Positions 36,441 to 47,660 of a stretch of DNA of 64,000 nucleotides are shown piece after piece (the stretch's first letter is position 1; each line of letters begins with the position of its first letter). The stretch is from NCBI GenBank assembly GCA_014706295.1, contig JACSVZ010000037.1, positions 3,596,001 to 3,660,000 on the forward strand, given 5' to 3'. A program made the position numbers and the translations under genes. Source of the DNA: Lycocorax pyrrhopterus obiensis. Its lineage: Eukaryota > Chordata > Aves > Passeriformes > Paradisaeidae. The notes beneath the pieces were generated by a model, which ran no database searches, had not been told where the DNA came from, and saw only the letters and a program-made list of their open reading frames with translations.

Positions 36441-36985
36441 GACAAATAATTATATTCCTGAGGGGAAAAAATGCCATTTTTTCCTGGATAATAATTGTAT
36501 TCCTGAGGGAAAAAACCCCATTTTTTCCTGGATAATAATTGTATTCCTGAGGGAAAAAAATGCCATTTTTTCCTGGATAATAATTGTGTTCCTGAGGGAA
36601 AAAAAAAAATTTTCCTGGATAATAATTGTATTCCTGAGAAAAAAAAAAAACATTTTTTCCTGGATAATAATTGTATTCCTGAGAAAAAAAAAAACCCATT
36701 TTTTCCTGGATAATAATTGTATTCCTGAGGGGAAAAAAATCTTATTTTTCCCTGGATTATAATTGTATTTCTGAGGAAAAAAACCCCATTTTTTCCTGGA
36801 TAATAATTGTGTTCCTGAGAAAAAAAAACCCCATTTTTTCCTGGATAATAATTGTATTCCTGAGGAAAAAAAAACCCCATTTTTTCCTGGATAATAATTG
36901 TATTCCTGAGGAAAAAAACCCCATTTTCCCCTGGATAACAATTGTATTCCTGAGGGAGAAAATTCCCATTTTTTCCTGGATAATT
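36440..36985 (+). repeat. 45-bp minisatellite, about 12 copies
   Basis: Units of 'ccattttttcctggataata' / 'attgtattcctgaggaaaa', with variable A runs. Confidence 0.95.
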
Positions 36986-38160
36986 CGCCTTCAGCTGCAC
37001 CAGCCCCTCACATTGTTTGCGTGAGCTGCAGAGCTTGGAATTCCACCAAAAACCAGGAGAAAACCCAAACAAAATCTTTGTCATTTCAATCCAAACTATT
37101 TTTATTTTCAGCCTGCAGTTTCATCACCAATATTTATTTAAAATGAAAGGAATTTTTTTCCTTATTTACCCAACTTTGGATAAATATTGAGGCAAGAACT
37201 GACAACGTTTGAGCCACGTTGGAAAAAATTCAAATAAGCTGAACTTTGCCGCTCTTGACGAGCCCTTTCAAGCTGCAGATTTGACATTTGTACTTCATGT
37301 TCCAGCAGTTATTCTGATTTTTTTTTTTAAAAAAAGAGCTAAAAACCCCCTGTAGATCAGTACAATTCTTTTCATGGTCATTTCCTCCTTTGTCTTTTTT
37401 TTCTTTTTTTGGTTTTCCCCTGGCGGCCTGTGACGAGTTTCTGTTGCTGTGGCTACGCCAGATCCTTTATCTCCTGCTTTTTTGTCTCTCCACATCCTCC
37501 CCTGCTTCGGAGCAGCCTCGACGTGACTCAGGTTTGCCACGAGAGATGGAAAAAAGGTCACCGGAGATCCTGGGGCTCAGCCGGGGCCTGGCTTTGGGGT
37601 TTTTCCTGGATTTTCCCTCTGTCTGGGTTGATTTCCCTCTGGGAATGTCAGATTTCTTGGGATTTTCCTCGTGGAGTCACCACTTTTGGAGCCCAAAGAG
37701 GGGAATCTTTCCGTGGGTTGTGCTGAGTGAGTTTTTGGGAAGAATCCAGGGGTTTTGATGGATTTAGGGTGAGGATTTCACTCCAGGTTTCTGCCACGTT
37801 GTGGGATTCCTGGGCAGGGCAGGGAATCCTCCCCGTGTGCCAGAGGGCAGGAACTGGGCACTGCAAGACCTCAAAATTTGGGAATTCCAGGGATAGCCAG
37901 GCAAAAACAGAAGATGGGCTTAAAAGCAGAACTTTCAGGGAAAAAAAATGTTAAAAAGAAGGAAGGAGCACAACAATTTTCCATGATTTTCTCTCCCAGT
38001 TTCAGGGAGATAAATCATGGATAAATGATTTGTCCTTCAGGGTTTTTAGGAAGTTTTTGGGCAGCCCTGGGTGAGCTGTCCCTGCTCCTGGTGCTCTGGG
38101 AGTTGACATCCAGGCTCTGCCACCCTTCCTGCAGCCCCAGAGCTGCTGTTCTTCCACAGA
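36986..38160. other. Mostly unique spacer, TNFRSF4-TNFRSF18
   Basis: No gene or array. A consensus AP-1 site, TGACTCA, is at 37524-37530, in a GC-mixed stretch (about 37.42-37.56 kb) that looks less repetitive than its surroundings. Confidence 0.45.
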
Positions 38161-38480
38161 ATTCCTTTATTGGGGCTGGAAAATCCCTCCAGGATCAGAG
38201 TCCAAGCTGTGCCTGATCCCCAACCTGTGACAATGACCCAGCCCAGAGCTCTGAGTGCCACATCCAGGCCTTCCTTGGACACCTCCAGGGCAGCAATTCC
38301 CATGTTTAACAACCCTTTCCATGGAGAAATTCCTCCTAATGCCCAACTTAATCCTCTCCCGGTGCAACTGAGGCCGTTCCCTCTCCTCCTGTCCCTGTTC
38401 CCTGTCCCAGACCCCGCCTGGGGCTGTCCCCTCCTGTCAGGGAGTTGTGCAGAGCCACAAAATCCCCGCTGATCCCCCTT
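38160..38480 (-). mobile_element. CR1 LINE 3' fragment
   Basis: Reads 'ggctggaaaatccctccagg', 'gtgccacatccaggccttcc', 'ttggacacctccagggcag' and 'cctcctgtcagggagttgtg', as in the reverse complement of CR1. Confidence 0.75.
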
Positions 38481-39204
38481 TTCTCCCTTTCCCAGCTCCC
38501 TCAGGAATTCTCCAGCCCTTCCCCATCTCCCTCAGGCGCTTCTCACGCCCCAGTCTCCAGACCTTTCACCAATTTCGTGGCTTTTGGTGTGACAGACAAC
38601 CTCATCCTGTGAGTAACATCCTGTTGCTGTCAGGCCAAAAGGTTTTTTAAGTCCGGCCTGAGGGAAATTTATTTCCCCAAAAGCACAGAGCCCTCCCATC
38701 CATGAATCCTGGAAGTATCCGTGGAGTTTTCCACAGTGGGATGGAAAGATTTCAGAGCTGGGCCCTGCTGGCAATTTGCACCTGGGCCTAACTCAGTGCT
38801 GGGGCCTGCTGGCAATTTGCACCGGGGCCTAACGACTCGTGAATCACTCAGAAATTCTTTTTATTTTTTTTTTTTTTTTACTGGCAGGAGAAAGGGTTTC
38901 TTTCCTCCCCTATTTTGGGTAATCAGCAAAAAAATCAGCGTCAGGAAACCAAAAATTCTGCTAAAAACGTTCTGGTAGTGCTGACGTGAGGCCTGAGGGG
39001 TGACGGGGAAGCCGCCGGGCCTCACGAGAGGCAGGGATGGCTTTGAGAAGCGGTGACGCTTAATTTTGGGGGTGGTTTCCTTTTGTTTTCTCCAAAATTC
39101 CATCGTTTGGACAGCTCAGCAAAGGTCCGGGAAAAAAGGAAAGGAAAAGAAGGCTCCAGGAAAAAAGGAAATTGAGGTGACGTGTCCAGCTGGAGATCCT
39201 TAAT

Positions 39205-39440
39205 GTGGGCAGAGAAAATCACAGGAATTGTTTGGGTTGGAAAAGCTCTCCAGGATCAGAGTCCAACCTGTGACCGATCCCGGAGTGCCACATCCAGGAA
39301 TTCCTTGGACACCTCCAGGGATGGGAATTCCACCCCCTTCCAATGCCTGACCCCTCTTTCCATGAGGAAATCCCAACCTGACAGAATTTGAGGCTGTTTC
39401 CTCTCATCCTGTCCCAGAGCCCGACCCCCATCTGGCTCCA
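39205..39440 (-). mobile_element. CR1 LINE 3' fragment
   Basis: Reads 'ttgggttggaaaagctctcc', 'agtgccacatccaggaattc' and 'agcccgacccccatctggct'; minus orientation, diverged. Confidence 0.75.
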
Positions 39441-40137
39441 ACCCCCAAATTCCGCAAATTCTCCTAGGAATGTGCCTCTGGGTGAGGATAATTCCATGTG
39501 TTTTCAGTGCCCTGAAGACAGAGCTCCAAGTGCCACAGGGGTGCAAGAATCCTCTGGTTTTTCCTTCAGTCTCATCCTTGCAGGTCTTGGTACCCCAGGG
39601 TGGGGAGAAGGGATTAAATCTGTGACATTTTTTCCCTCTTTTCCATGACAATTTGAATTTATGGCTGGAATTTGCCCTGATCCATGTGTGGGGCTGGCTG
39701 GAAAAGAGGTTTTTTTGGGGTTGGGAAGTGGGCTCTGCATTTGAGGCCTGAGCAAGGAGAGGATTGAGAGGTAAAATGTCAGCTCCTGGCAGCAGACACA
39801 GGTGAGGCTGCCGAGAAAAACCCCAGAGATGAGACAGGGAGATAAATCAGGTTATTTCTGAAAGGTCACTGCTGACTCTGGAGCTTCAGGCCTGGCATGA
39901 ACAATTCTTGTCTGATCTGACTAGAAATGTTCCGTCATCTGACAGGGCCTGAGCAGCTCGAAGGGTGAAAACACCCAAAGGGCAAAAAAAAAAAAAAAAA
40001 AGAAACAGCTAAAAAAAAGAGAGAGAAAGAAATAAATTCGTGGTTCTTGCTGTGATAAACAGCAGGTGTCAGGTGCCACAGGGGGCACGGCTGGGATGGG
40101 TTTCAGGGACAGGATCATCCCCCACAGGGATATTTCC

Positions 40138-40390
40138 AAGGGATGGAGTGCCAGGACACAGGGAATGGTTTCAGACTGACAGAGACTGGATTTAGATGGG
40201 ATATTGGGAGGAAATTCTTGGCTGTGAGGGTGAAGAGGGGCTGGGATGGAATTCCCAGACAATTTATGGCCACTCCATACCTGGAAGTGTCCCAGGCCAG
40301 GTTGGAGCACCCTGGGACAGTGGGAGGTGTCAGCAATGAGCTGATTTTTAAGCTCTCTCCCAACCCCAACCATTCCCTGACCCCACAACC
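40138..40390 (+). mobile_element. CR1 LINE 3' end, 0.3 kb before TNFRSF18
   Basis: Plus-orientation words: 'gggaggaaattcttggctgt', 'ctggaagtgtcccaggccag', 'gttggagcaccctgggacag', ending 'caaccccaaccattccctga'. It lies directly upstream of the TNFRSF18 promoter. Confidence 0.75.
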
Positions 40391-40429
40391 CAAATTTAAT
40401 TCCCTTTAATCCTCAATTATGCCCCAAAA

Positions 40430-40652
40430 CCCCCATTTTTATGGGACCACCCCTTTCTCTGCCCCTGCTGCTCCTCCCTGGGCCGCGCCTGACGCTCAAA
40501 CTCTGCCATTTTAAAGCGAATCTTCTCCCCGCCCCCCCAAAAAACCAGGAAGAGTTCAGCCACAAAACCCCAACGCCTTCCCCTGCGGAGGGCACAGAGC
40601 GGTGCCAGGGACCTGGTGGCACTGCCCACGCCGGGGTGGCACTGCCAGGGAG
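40430..40652 (+). promoter_or_regulatory. Probable TNFRSF18 promoter / 5'UTR
   Basis: A GC-rich, pyrimidine-rich block between a CR1 end and the ATG. It holds a C-rich run ('cttctccccgcccccccaa') suitable for Sp/KLF factors. No TATA box; start site not determined. Confidence 0.4.
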
Positions 40653-40806
40653 ATGCCCAAGCAGAGGAACGGAGTTTTCGTGCTCCCGCTGCTGCTGCTC
40701 CTGGGGCGCTGGGCACGGCAGGGCGGCGCAGAGCAGTGCCAGGAGGGAGAGATGAGGGCGGTGTGGGGAGATGGCATCAAGTGCTGCCCTAAATGCACCT
40801 GGGAAG
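40653..40806 (+). CDS. TNFRSF18: TNFRSF18 exon 1
   Basis: Begins MPKQRNGVFVLPLLLLLGRW (signal peptide) and codes the first cysteines, 'QCQEGEM' and 'KCCPKC'. Donor gggaag|gtgagg; phase 1. Confidence 0.9.
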
Positions 40807-43800
40807 GTGAGGCTGGGCAGGGGATGGGCAAATGGGGAGGTGCAGGGTGGGAATTGTGAGTAAATTATGTGTAAATTGTGTGTAAATTATGTGGAAATGT
40901 GTGTAAATTGTGGGTAAATGTGTGTAAATCGTGGGTAAATGTGTGTAAATTGGGTGTAAATTGTGGGTAAATTGTGGGTAAATGTGTGTAAATCGTGTGT
41001 AAATGTGTGTAAATTGTGAGTAATTGTGTGTAAATTGTGGGTAAATTGGGTGTAAATTGTGGGTAAATGTGTGTAAATTGTGAGTAAATGTGTGTAAATC
41101 GTGGGTAAATGTGTGTAAATTGGGTGTAAATTGTGGGTAAATGTGTGTAAATTGGGTGTAAATTGTGAGTAAATGTGTGTAAATTGTGGGTAAATTGGGT
41201 GTAAATTGTGAGTAAATGTGTGTAAATTATGTGTAAATGTGTGTGAATTGTGGGTAAATGTGTGTAAATCGTGTGTAAATGTGTGTAAATAGTGGGCAAA
41301 TGTGTGTAAATTGTGGGTAAATTGGGTGTAAATTGTGAGTAAATGTGTGTAAATTGTGTGTAAATGTGTGTAAATTCTGGGTAAATTGGGTGTAAATTGT
41401 GAGTAAATGTGTGTAAATCGTGGGTAAATGTGTGTAAATTGTGGGTAATTGGGTGTAAATTGTGGGTAAATGTGTGTAAATCGTGTGTAAATGTGTGTGA
41501 ATTGTGGGTAAATGTGTGTAAATTGTGAGTAAATGTGTGTAAATGTGTAAATTGTGTATAAATGTGTGTGAATATAGGTAAATTGTGTAAATTATGTGGA
41601 AATTGTGTGTAAATATGTGTAAATGTGTGTAAATGGTGTAAATCATGGTGGAAATTGTGTGTAAATGTGTGGTAATTGTGTAGAAATGAGTGTAAAGTGT
41701 GTTTAAGTGTGTGCAAATTGTGGGTAAATGTGTAGAAACTGTGTAGAAATGTGTGTAATTGTGTAGAAATGGGGGGAAATTGTGAGTAAATTGTGTGTAA
41801 TTGTGGGTGAACGTGTATAAATGTGCGTAAATTGTAACCGTAAATGTGTATTAATGTGTGTAAATTGTGTGTAAATGCATGTAAATGTGGGTAATTGTGT
41901 AAATGTGTGTAAACAGTGTAAATTCTGAGGAAATTCTGTGGAAATTGTGTGTAAAGGCACATAAATGTGGATAACTGTGTGAATGTGTGTGCAGAGTAAA
42001 TTCTGAGGAAATTCTGTGGAAATTGTGTGTAAAGGCACATAAATGTGGGTAATTGTGTGTGAATGTGTGTGCACAGAGTAAATTCTGAGGAAATGCTGTG
42101 GGAATTGGTGTGGAAATTGTGTGTAAAGGCACGTAAATGTGGATAACTGTGTGTGAATGTGTGTGCACAGAGTAAATTCTGAGGAAATGCTGTGGAAATT
42201 GCGTGTAGCTGTGTGTAAATTGTGTGTAAATGTGCGTAAATGTTGTAAACGACGTGGAAACCGTGTGTAAACTTGTCTGGATGAGCTGTACACCCAACCC
42301 AAAGTGCCCAGGGCTCCTCGAGCACCCCGCAGTGGGGTGGGTGGCAGTGACACCTCCCTGGTATCCCTTTTTCCCAGCCTTTTCCCCCAGGGAATGGGAA
42401 TTCCTGCCTTTTTAACCCTTTCCGTTCGGCAGAAAGCAGCAACCCCTGCGAGGCGGCGCAGGACCACGACTGCAAATGTCCCCCAGGGCACAGCTGTGCC
42501 GACGAGCCCTGCCAGTACTGCCTGAGCCTGCCCCACTGCGAGCCCGGCCACGAGCCCACCAGGATCGGTAATCCCGGGAATGGGAGCGGGAATGGGACCG
42601 GGAACGGGAATGGGAACGGGAATGGGAATGGGAATGGGAACGGGAACGGGAACGAGAACGGAAATGGGAACGGGAATGGGAATGGGGCAGGACCTGCCAG
42701 TACTGCCTGAGCCTGCCCCACTGCGAGCCCGGCCACGAGCCCACCAGGATCGGTAATCCCGGGAATGGGAGCGGGAATGGGAGCGGGAACGGGAATGGGA
42801 ACGGGAATGGGAATGGGAACGGGAACGGGAACGAGAACGGCAATGGGAACGGGAATGGGAATGGGGCAGGACCTGCCAGTACTGCCTGAGCCTGCCCCAC
42901 TGCGAGCCCGTGCCCCCACCTGCGGCCGGCCACGAGCCCACCCAGGATCGGTAATCCCGGAATGGAGCGGGAATGGGAGCGGAAACGGGAATGGGAACGG
43001 GAATGGAATGGGAATGGGAACGGGAATGGGAACGAGAACGGAAATGGGGAACGGGAATCGGGAATGGGCAGGACCTGCCAGTACTGCCTGAGCCTGCCCC
43101 ACTGCGAGCCCGGCCACGAGCCCACCAGGATCGGTAATCCCGGGAATGGGAGCGGGAACGGGAACGGGAATGGGAACGGGAACGGGAATGGGAACGGGAA
43201 TGGGAATGGGAATGGGAACGAGAACGGCAATGGGAACGGGAACGGGAATGCGGCAGGACCTGCCAGTACTGCCTGAGCCTGCCCCACTGCGAGCCCGGCC
43301 ACGAGCCCACCAGGATCGGTAATCCCGGGAACGGGAATGGGAACGGGAATGGGAACGGGAATGGGAACGGGAATGGGAATGGGAATGGGAATGGGAATGG
43401 GAACGGGAACGAGAACGGCAATGGGAACGGGAACGGGAATGGGGCAGGACCTGCCAGTACTGCCTGAGCCTGCCCCACTGCGAGCCCGGCCACGAGCCCA
43501 CCAGGATCGGTAATCCCGGGAACGGGAACGGGAATGGGAACGGGAATGGGAATGGGAGCGGGAATGGGAATGGGAATGGGAACGAGAATGGGAATGGGAA
43601 TGGGAACAGGACAGGGAATGGGGCAGGACCTGCCAGTACTGCCTGAGCCTGCCCTACTGCGAGCCCGGCCATGAGCCCACCAGGATCGGTAATCCCGGGA
43701 ATGGGAACGGGAACGGGAACAGGAATGGGAATGGGAACGGGAATGGGAACGGGAATCGGAATGGAAATGGGAACGGGAACAGGAATGGGAACGGGAACAG

Positions 43801-45706
43801 GAATGGGAACGGGAATCGGAACAGGACAGGGAGTGGGGCAGGGAATGGGACAGGGATTTTCACACCCTGCAATGCTTTCCTGGGATTCTTCCCTTCCCAA
43901 ATCTGGGATTTTCACAGCCTACAATGCTTTCCTGGGATTCTTTCCTTCCCAAATTTGGGATTTTCACTCTCCCAATGCCATTTTCACTCCAAACTTTGGG
44001 ACAGTTTGCAGGAGCCACTTTTGCTCTGAGCTGCCTCAACTTCCCACCCTCCTCTCCCAAAATTCCAAGGTGGGAGGAGCCGGTGGGTGGATTTTTCCAG
44101 AGGGGATTGGTCGCACGGAGAGGGAAAAGCCTCCCCTGGGATTTGGGATCTCACGAATTCCCGTCCTTTCTTCCTGCAGGAAGAGTCAGTTTCCGGTTCA
44201 AGTGTAAACCCTGTGAGACCGGGACTTATTCCAGCAGCAGGAACGGCTGGTGCCGCAACTGGACTGAGTATGGGAATAACTAATAATTAATAATAACTGT
44301 AATAATTATAATTCATAATTAATAATCGCAAATTCCAATGGTTTTTCCAGCTGTGAGAGTAGCGGGTTCATAACGCTCCAGGAAGGGAACAGCACCCACA
44401 ACTCTGTGTGTGGCTTCCACATGACACCGCTGGAGCCAGGTACTTCCTTCCCGGGGTTTTCCTTTTCCCTGCTTTTCTCCAGGATCCCCCAGAGCTTCCC
44501 AGCCTGGAAATCCTCTTGGAAAACTGCTGCTGTTTCATATAATATTGATATTAATGTTGATATTAATTGCGGTGTGATTAATTAATTGTTGGCTTGGCAA
44601 AGATTCCGCCCTTAAAGCGCTGTCCATGAAAAAGGTGGAGAAAATCCTTGGATAGGGCACGTTTAGGTGGGAATTTATCATTTCCCGCTGAGCTGCTCCT
44701 GCTATTTTCCTGGTTTTTCCAGGAAAAATGTCCTTAGGTTCTCCCTTCTCCTTTTTCCAGTTCCTTCCCTGCTCCCTTTCTTTTCCCTTTTTCCTTTTCC
44801 TTTTTCCCCCTTCCTTTCTCCCTATTTTATCCCATTCCATGATTCCCTTGTCCCCTCAACTCGGAGTCTCTCAAACCTTCCCTCTTTCCCCACAGAACTC
44901 CCAAATCAATCCCTAAACTCCCTTGAAAGATCTCCTTCCTCTTGAACAAAAATCCAGTCCCAGAATTCCTTAATTTTTAATTAAATCTCGTTAATTGCAG
45001 CTCAGATTCTCCTGGAATTCACTTCCAGCACCATCCTGGCCATCCTGACAGCCGTGGCTGTGTTCGTGCTCATCCTGCTCACATTCCTGCTGCACTTCTG
45101 CATCTGGACCCTCAGGAAGAACAAAAAAACCCCACCTGGAGGTGAGGAATCTCTGGAAGCTCCAGCAGGGATAACAGGAGTGGAATTAGTGGGATAAATC
45201 CAGATTTCCTCTGGGATTTGGGGCAGGTTCCCGGAATCACCGATCATTCAGGCCAACATTCCTGACAGAGGGGAGGGTTAAATGGGATTTTGGGACGGAA
45301 TTCCTGCCTGGGAGGGTGGGGAGGCCTTGGAATGGATTCCCAGAGAAGCTTTGGCTGCCCCTGGATCTCTGGAAGTGTCCTTGGAGCACCCTGGGATAGC
45401 AGGAAGTGTCCCTGCCCATGGATGGGACAGCACTGGATCATCCTAAAATCCCTTCCAACCCAACCCATTCCATAATTCCCTGATCCCACGACCCTGACGA
45501 GGTTTCTGGGATTCCTGGATGAGCTTTTCCTTGTTCCCACCGCAGATTTGGGACACAACTTCCCGCGGCTGCCGCTGCCCCCGCAGCTCCCGCTCCAAGG
45601 GGAGGAATCCTACAGCATCCAATTCCCGGAGGAGGAGCACGGGGAGAAAACGGCCGAGGAAAAACTTTCCATCTTATCCCTCAAAGTCTACAGTGAGCTC
45701 AGATAA
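40653..45706 (+). CDS. TNFRSF18: TNF receptor superfamily member 18 (GITR), six coding exons
   Basis: A costimulatory receptor of regulatory and activated T cells, ligand GITRL (TNFSF18). Exons 40653-40806, 42433-42567, 44180-44267, 44351-44439, 45001-45141 and 45546-45706 join in frame to 255 residues (human 241), all GT-AG. Seen: signal peptide (about 1-25), cysteine-rich domains over about 29-146, with 'SFRFKCKPCETGTYSS' matching human 'SFGFQCIDCASGTFS' and 'NSTHNSVC' matching 'NKTHNAVC'; sequons N123 and N139; a transmembrane span (about 167-190); and a tail with 'QFPEEEHGEKTAEEK', near-identical to human 'QFPEEERGERSAEEK'. The tail then diverges (LSILSLKVYSELR) and differs from the human end. 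Introns 1 and 2 are filled with arrays, and intron 2 repeats part of exon 2. Confidence 0.93.
40857..42255 (+). repeat. TGTAAAT-rich minisatellite, about 1.4 kb, TNFRSF18 intron 1
   Basis: Irregular units of 'gtaaattgtgggtaaatgtg' type dominate to about 41.9 kb. From about 41.92 to 42.2 kb there are four copies of a longer unit (70-95 bp) with 'gtaaattctgaggaaattc' and 'gtgtaaaggcacataaatg'. The antisense frame stays open for very long because stop codons are rare in the repeat. Confidence 0.95.
42433..42567 (+). CDS. TNFRSF18: TNFRSF18 exon 2
   Basis: Acceptor 'ccgttcggcag', donor atcg|gtaatccc. It codes 'DHDCKCPPGHSCADEPCQYC' and 'LSLPHCEPGHEPTRI'. Phase 1 in and out. Its last 60 bp (42508-42567) recur six times in the following intron. 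Confidence 0.92.
42568..43850 (+). repeat. GGGAAY array with captured exon-2 ends, TNFRSF18 intron 2
   Basis: Higher-order units of about 180-200 bp. Each holds a run of GGGAAT/GGGAAC hexamers plus a copy of the last 60 bp of exon 2 and its donor. The exon-like copies lie at 42693-42752, 42872-42950 (with a 19-bp insertion), 43074-43133, 43259-43318, 43450-43509 and 43629-43688. All six keep atcg|gtaatcc. Confidence 0.95.
43853..43985 (+). repeat. Short tandem repeat, about 60 bp, end of TNFRSF18 intron 2
   Basis: Two to three copies of 'gggattttcacaccctgcaa' / 'tgctttcctgggattcttcc' / 'cttcccaaatct'. Confidence 0.85.
44180..44267 (+). CDS. TNFRSF18: TNFRSF18 exon 3
   Basis: Acceptor 'tttcttcctgcag', donor ga|gtatgg. 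It codes 'RVSFRFKCKPCETGTYSSS' and 'NGWCRNWT'. Ends in phase 2. Confidence 0.92.
44351..44439 (+). CDS. TNFRSF18: TNFRSF18 exon 4
   Basis: Acceptor 'ggtttttccag', donor ccag|gtactt. It codes 'CESSGFITLQEGNSTHNSVC', the last cysteine pair. Ends in phase 1. Confidence 0.92.
45001..45141 (+). CDS. TNFRSF18: TNFRSF18 exon 5 (transmembrane)
   Basis: Acceptor 'cgttaattgcag', donor ggag|gtgagg. It codes the hydrophobic span 'ILAILTAVAVFVLILLTFLL' and the basic 'RKNKK' stop-transfer. Confidence 0.92.
45285..45490 (+). mobile_element. CR1 LINE 3' end inside TNFRSF18 intron 5
   Basis: Reads 'ggaatggattcccagagaag', 'ctggaagtgtccttggagca', 'ccctgggatagcagga' and ends 'aacccaacccattccataat'; plus orientation, same strand as the gene. 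Confidence 0.75.
45546..45706 (+). CDS. TNFRSF18: TNFRSF18 exon 6 (cytoplasmic tail)
   Basis: Acceptor 'gttcccaccgcag'. It codes a proline-rich start (PRLPLPPQLPL), then 'YSIQFPEEEHGEKTAEEK' and LSILSLKVYSELR, stop TAA at 45704-45706. Confidence 0.93.
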
Positions 45707-47660
45707 TGGGATCATTATCTGGGATCAGTGGGAATCAGCAGGGCTGAGCTCGGCTTCCCAGACAAAAAGCAGGAAAGGGAGGGATGGGGTGTGAAGCATC
45801 GTTTTTCCGTAGGAAAAGGAGTGCATTTAGGGAGAGTTTGGCTTTGTTTTTCCCAAAAATCCTGGAATTTAGGGATAAAACCCTGCTCATTCAGGCTGGC
45901 ATTGATTCAGGAGCTTTCCCAGGTTATCCCGATTTCCAGGACTGGGAATAGCAGCCACATCTCCTGCTCTTCCCTTGGTTTTCCAGCGCTGCCAAACTGC
46001 CCTGATTGTGTCATTCCCAACCCCGTTCCAGCCTCTCCCAATCCCGTTCCAGCCCCAGGGGCTGCTCCAGCTCAAAGATTCCCTTGGGAGGCTCCTTTTG
46101 TGCTGCCAGGGATTTTCCTGTGCAGGTTCTTCCAAGGAAAATCGTGGGAAAAGGGAGTGGTGCTCATCCAGGGAATGGTCAGGGCCCTGCCAGAGCTCCA
46201 GAAAAATGGAGAAAATGGAAAAAAAATCCTGGAAAACGCTCTCAGGTGGGATTTTGGGATTTCTGTGCAGCACCCTGATCCCTGTGGGGCCCTTCCCACT
46301 CAGGATATTCCATGATTTTATGATGCAATTCCAGCAGGTTTTGGAGGTTTTTTTGGGCTGACCCGCTGTGGAGATGCCGATGCCAACGTCTGTGTTGATA
46401 ATTATGGATAATTATGGATAATTATGGATAATCCAGGACGATTTTCTTGTGCCTTTGGTGGATATTCAGTGGAAATCCATGTAAATTCCTGGGATTTCAG
46501 AGGAATTGCACATGGATTTAAACCTCTCCTGGATGATCACTGGATTTTGCATCAGCTCCAAAGATCTGGAGCGGGGCTGGGAGAACTGGGAATGTTCCCC
46601 TGGAGAAGGGAAGGATCCAGGGAGCCCCTTCCAGAGCCTAAAGAGATCCAGGAGAGCTGGAGAGGGATTGGGGCAAGGGATGGAGGGACAGGACACCGGG
46701 AATGGCTTCCCACTGCCAGAGGGAAGGGTTGGATCGGCTATCAGGAAAAAATTCCTCCCTGTGAGATTCCAAAGGCTCCCGGTGAGTTCCAGCAGCTCGC
46801 AGCAGGTGATGCTGTTTCCCTGGATTTGGGGTTGGGATCACAGCGGGGAATTTCTGCAGGAACAGCGGCCCCAAAAGTTGGGCTGGGAAGTTTCTGATTC
46901 CCCGGGAAAACTTGGAAAGTTCCAAAGAAAAACTCATTTTAACGAAGTTTTTTGCTTTGGGATTTTTATTTTATTTGGCTTTCAACTCCAGCATCATTCC
47001 CACAATTATCCTGAGGAAGCAGAGCCTTTTCCACCTTGGATTTTCATCCTAATCCTGGAGAGAACGGAGCCATCCTTAGGCTCAGGCTCTCAGGAAAACC
47101 TGGGGGAAAAAAAATCCCATTTTTTGGGGCTGTGCAGGCATCAAAATTCCTCCCTCCAGGAGCAGAGGATCCGGATACACCCATGGGAACGATATTCCAA
47201 CAAAAGCCCCAAAATTCCATTCAAACCCCAGCTTTATTTTTCCTTTTCCCAACGCTTTGGAAGCGGAATGGCAGCAGAGGGAGCTCCTGGAGAGGCTGGA
47301 AAAGTTTATTCCAGAGGGAACAGGCTCCGTGAGAGCCCAGGGAGGGGAGGGAATTGAAGATTGACCAATATTTCTTGGATAATTCATGGATAAAGCACAA
47401 AGGGCCCTTCAGAGGCACCGCTGCTTTTATGGCCTGAGTGACGAAATCTGGGAATTGTTTCCCTTTTATCATCAAAGGCCGCTGGGAGCTGCTGGAATAA
47501 CCAGGATCTGTTGCAGCAATCCCTGCCAGCTGCACTTTTCCAAGGAAAACGGAGCTCCCTCCTCATTCCTCACCAACAGGAGCCCAGAGCAGCTCCAAGG
47601 GAGGCTCCAACCACTTTTTCCTTGGAAGTGCTGCCTGGAGATGTCAAAAAAATCCCACAC
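45707..47660. other. TNFRSF18 3' side, no further gene seen
   Basis: Open frames here have no motif I recognise. A CR1 piece lies at about 46.66-46.80 kb. No canonical AATAAA was found close to the TNFRSF18 stop, so its 3' end is undetermined. Confidence 0.5.
46655..46800 (+). mobile_element. CR1 LINE fragment
   Basis: Reads 'ggatggagggacaggacacc', 'gggaatggcttcccactgcc', 'agagggaagggttgg' and 'aaattcctccctgtgag'; plus orientation, truncated. Confidence 0.65.

Noticed and set aside
40865..43915. Minus-strand open frame of 1016 residues across TNFRSF18 introns 1-2
   Set aside because: Its protein is only repeat (Pro-Phe/Ile-Pro-Val and Thr-His-Asn-Leu-His strings) and runs antisense through a well-supported exon 2. 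The frame is open because the repeat units lack stops.
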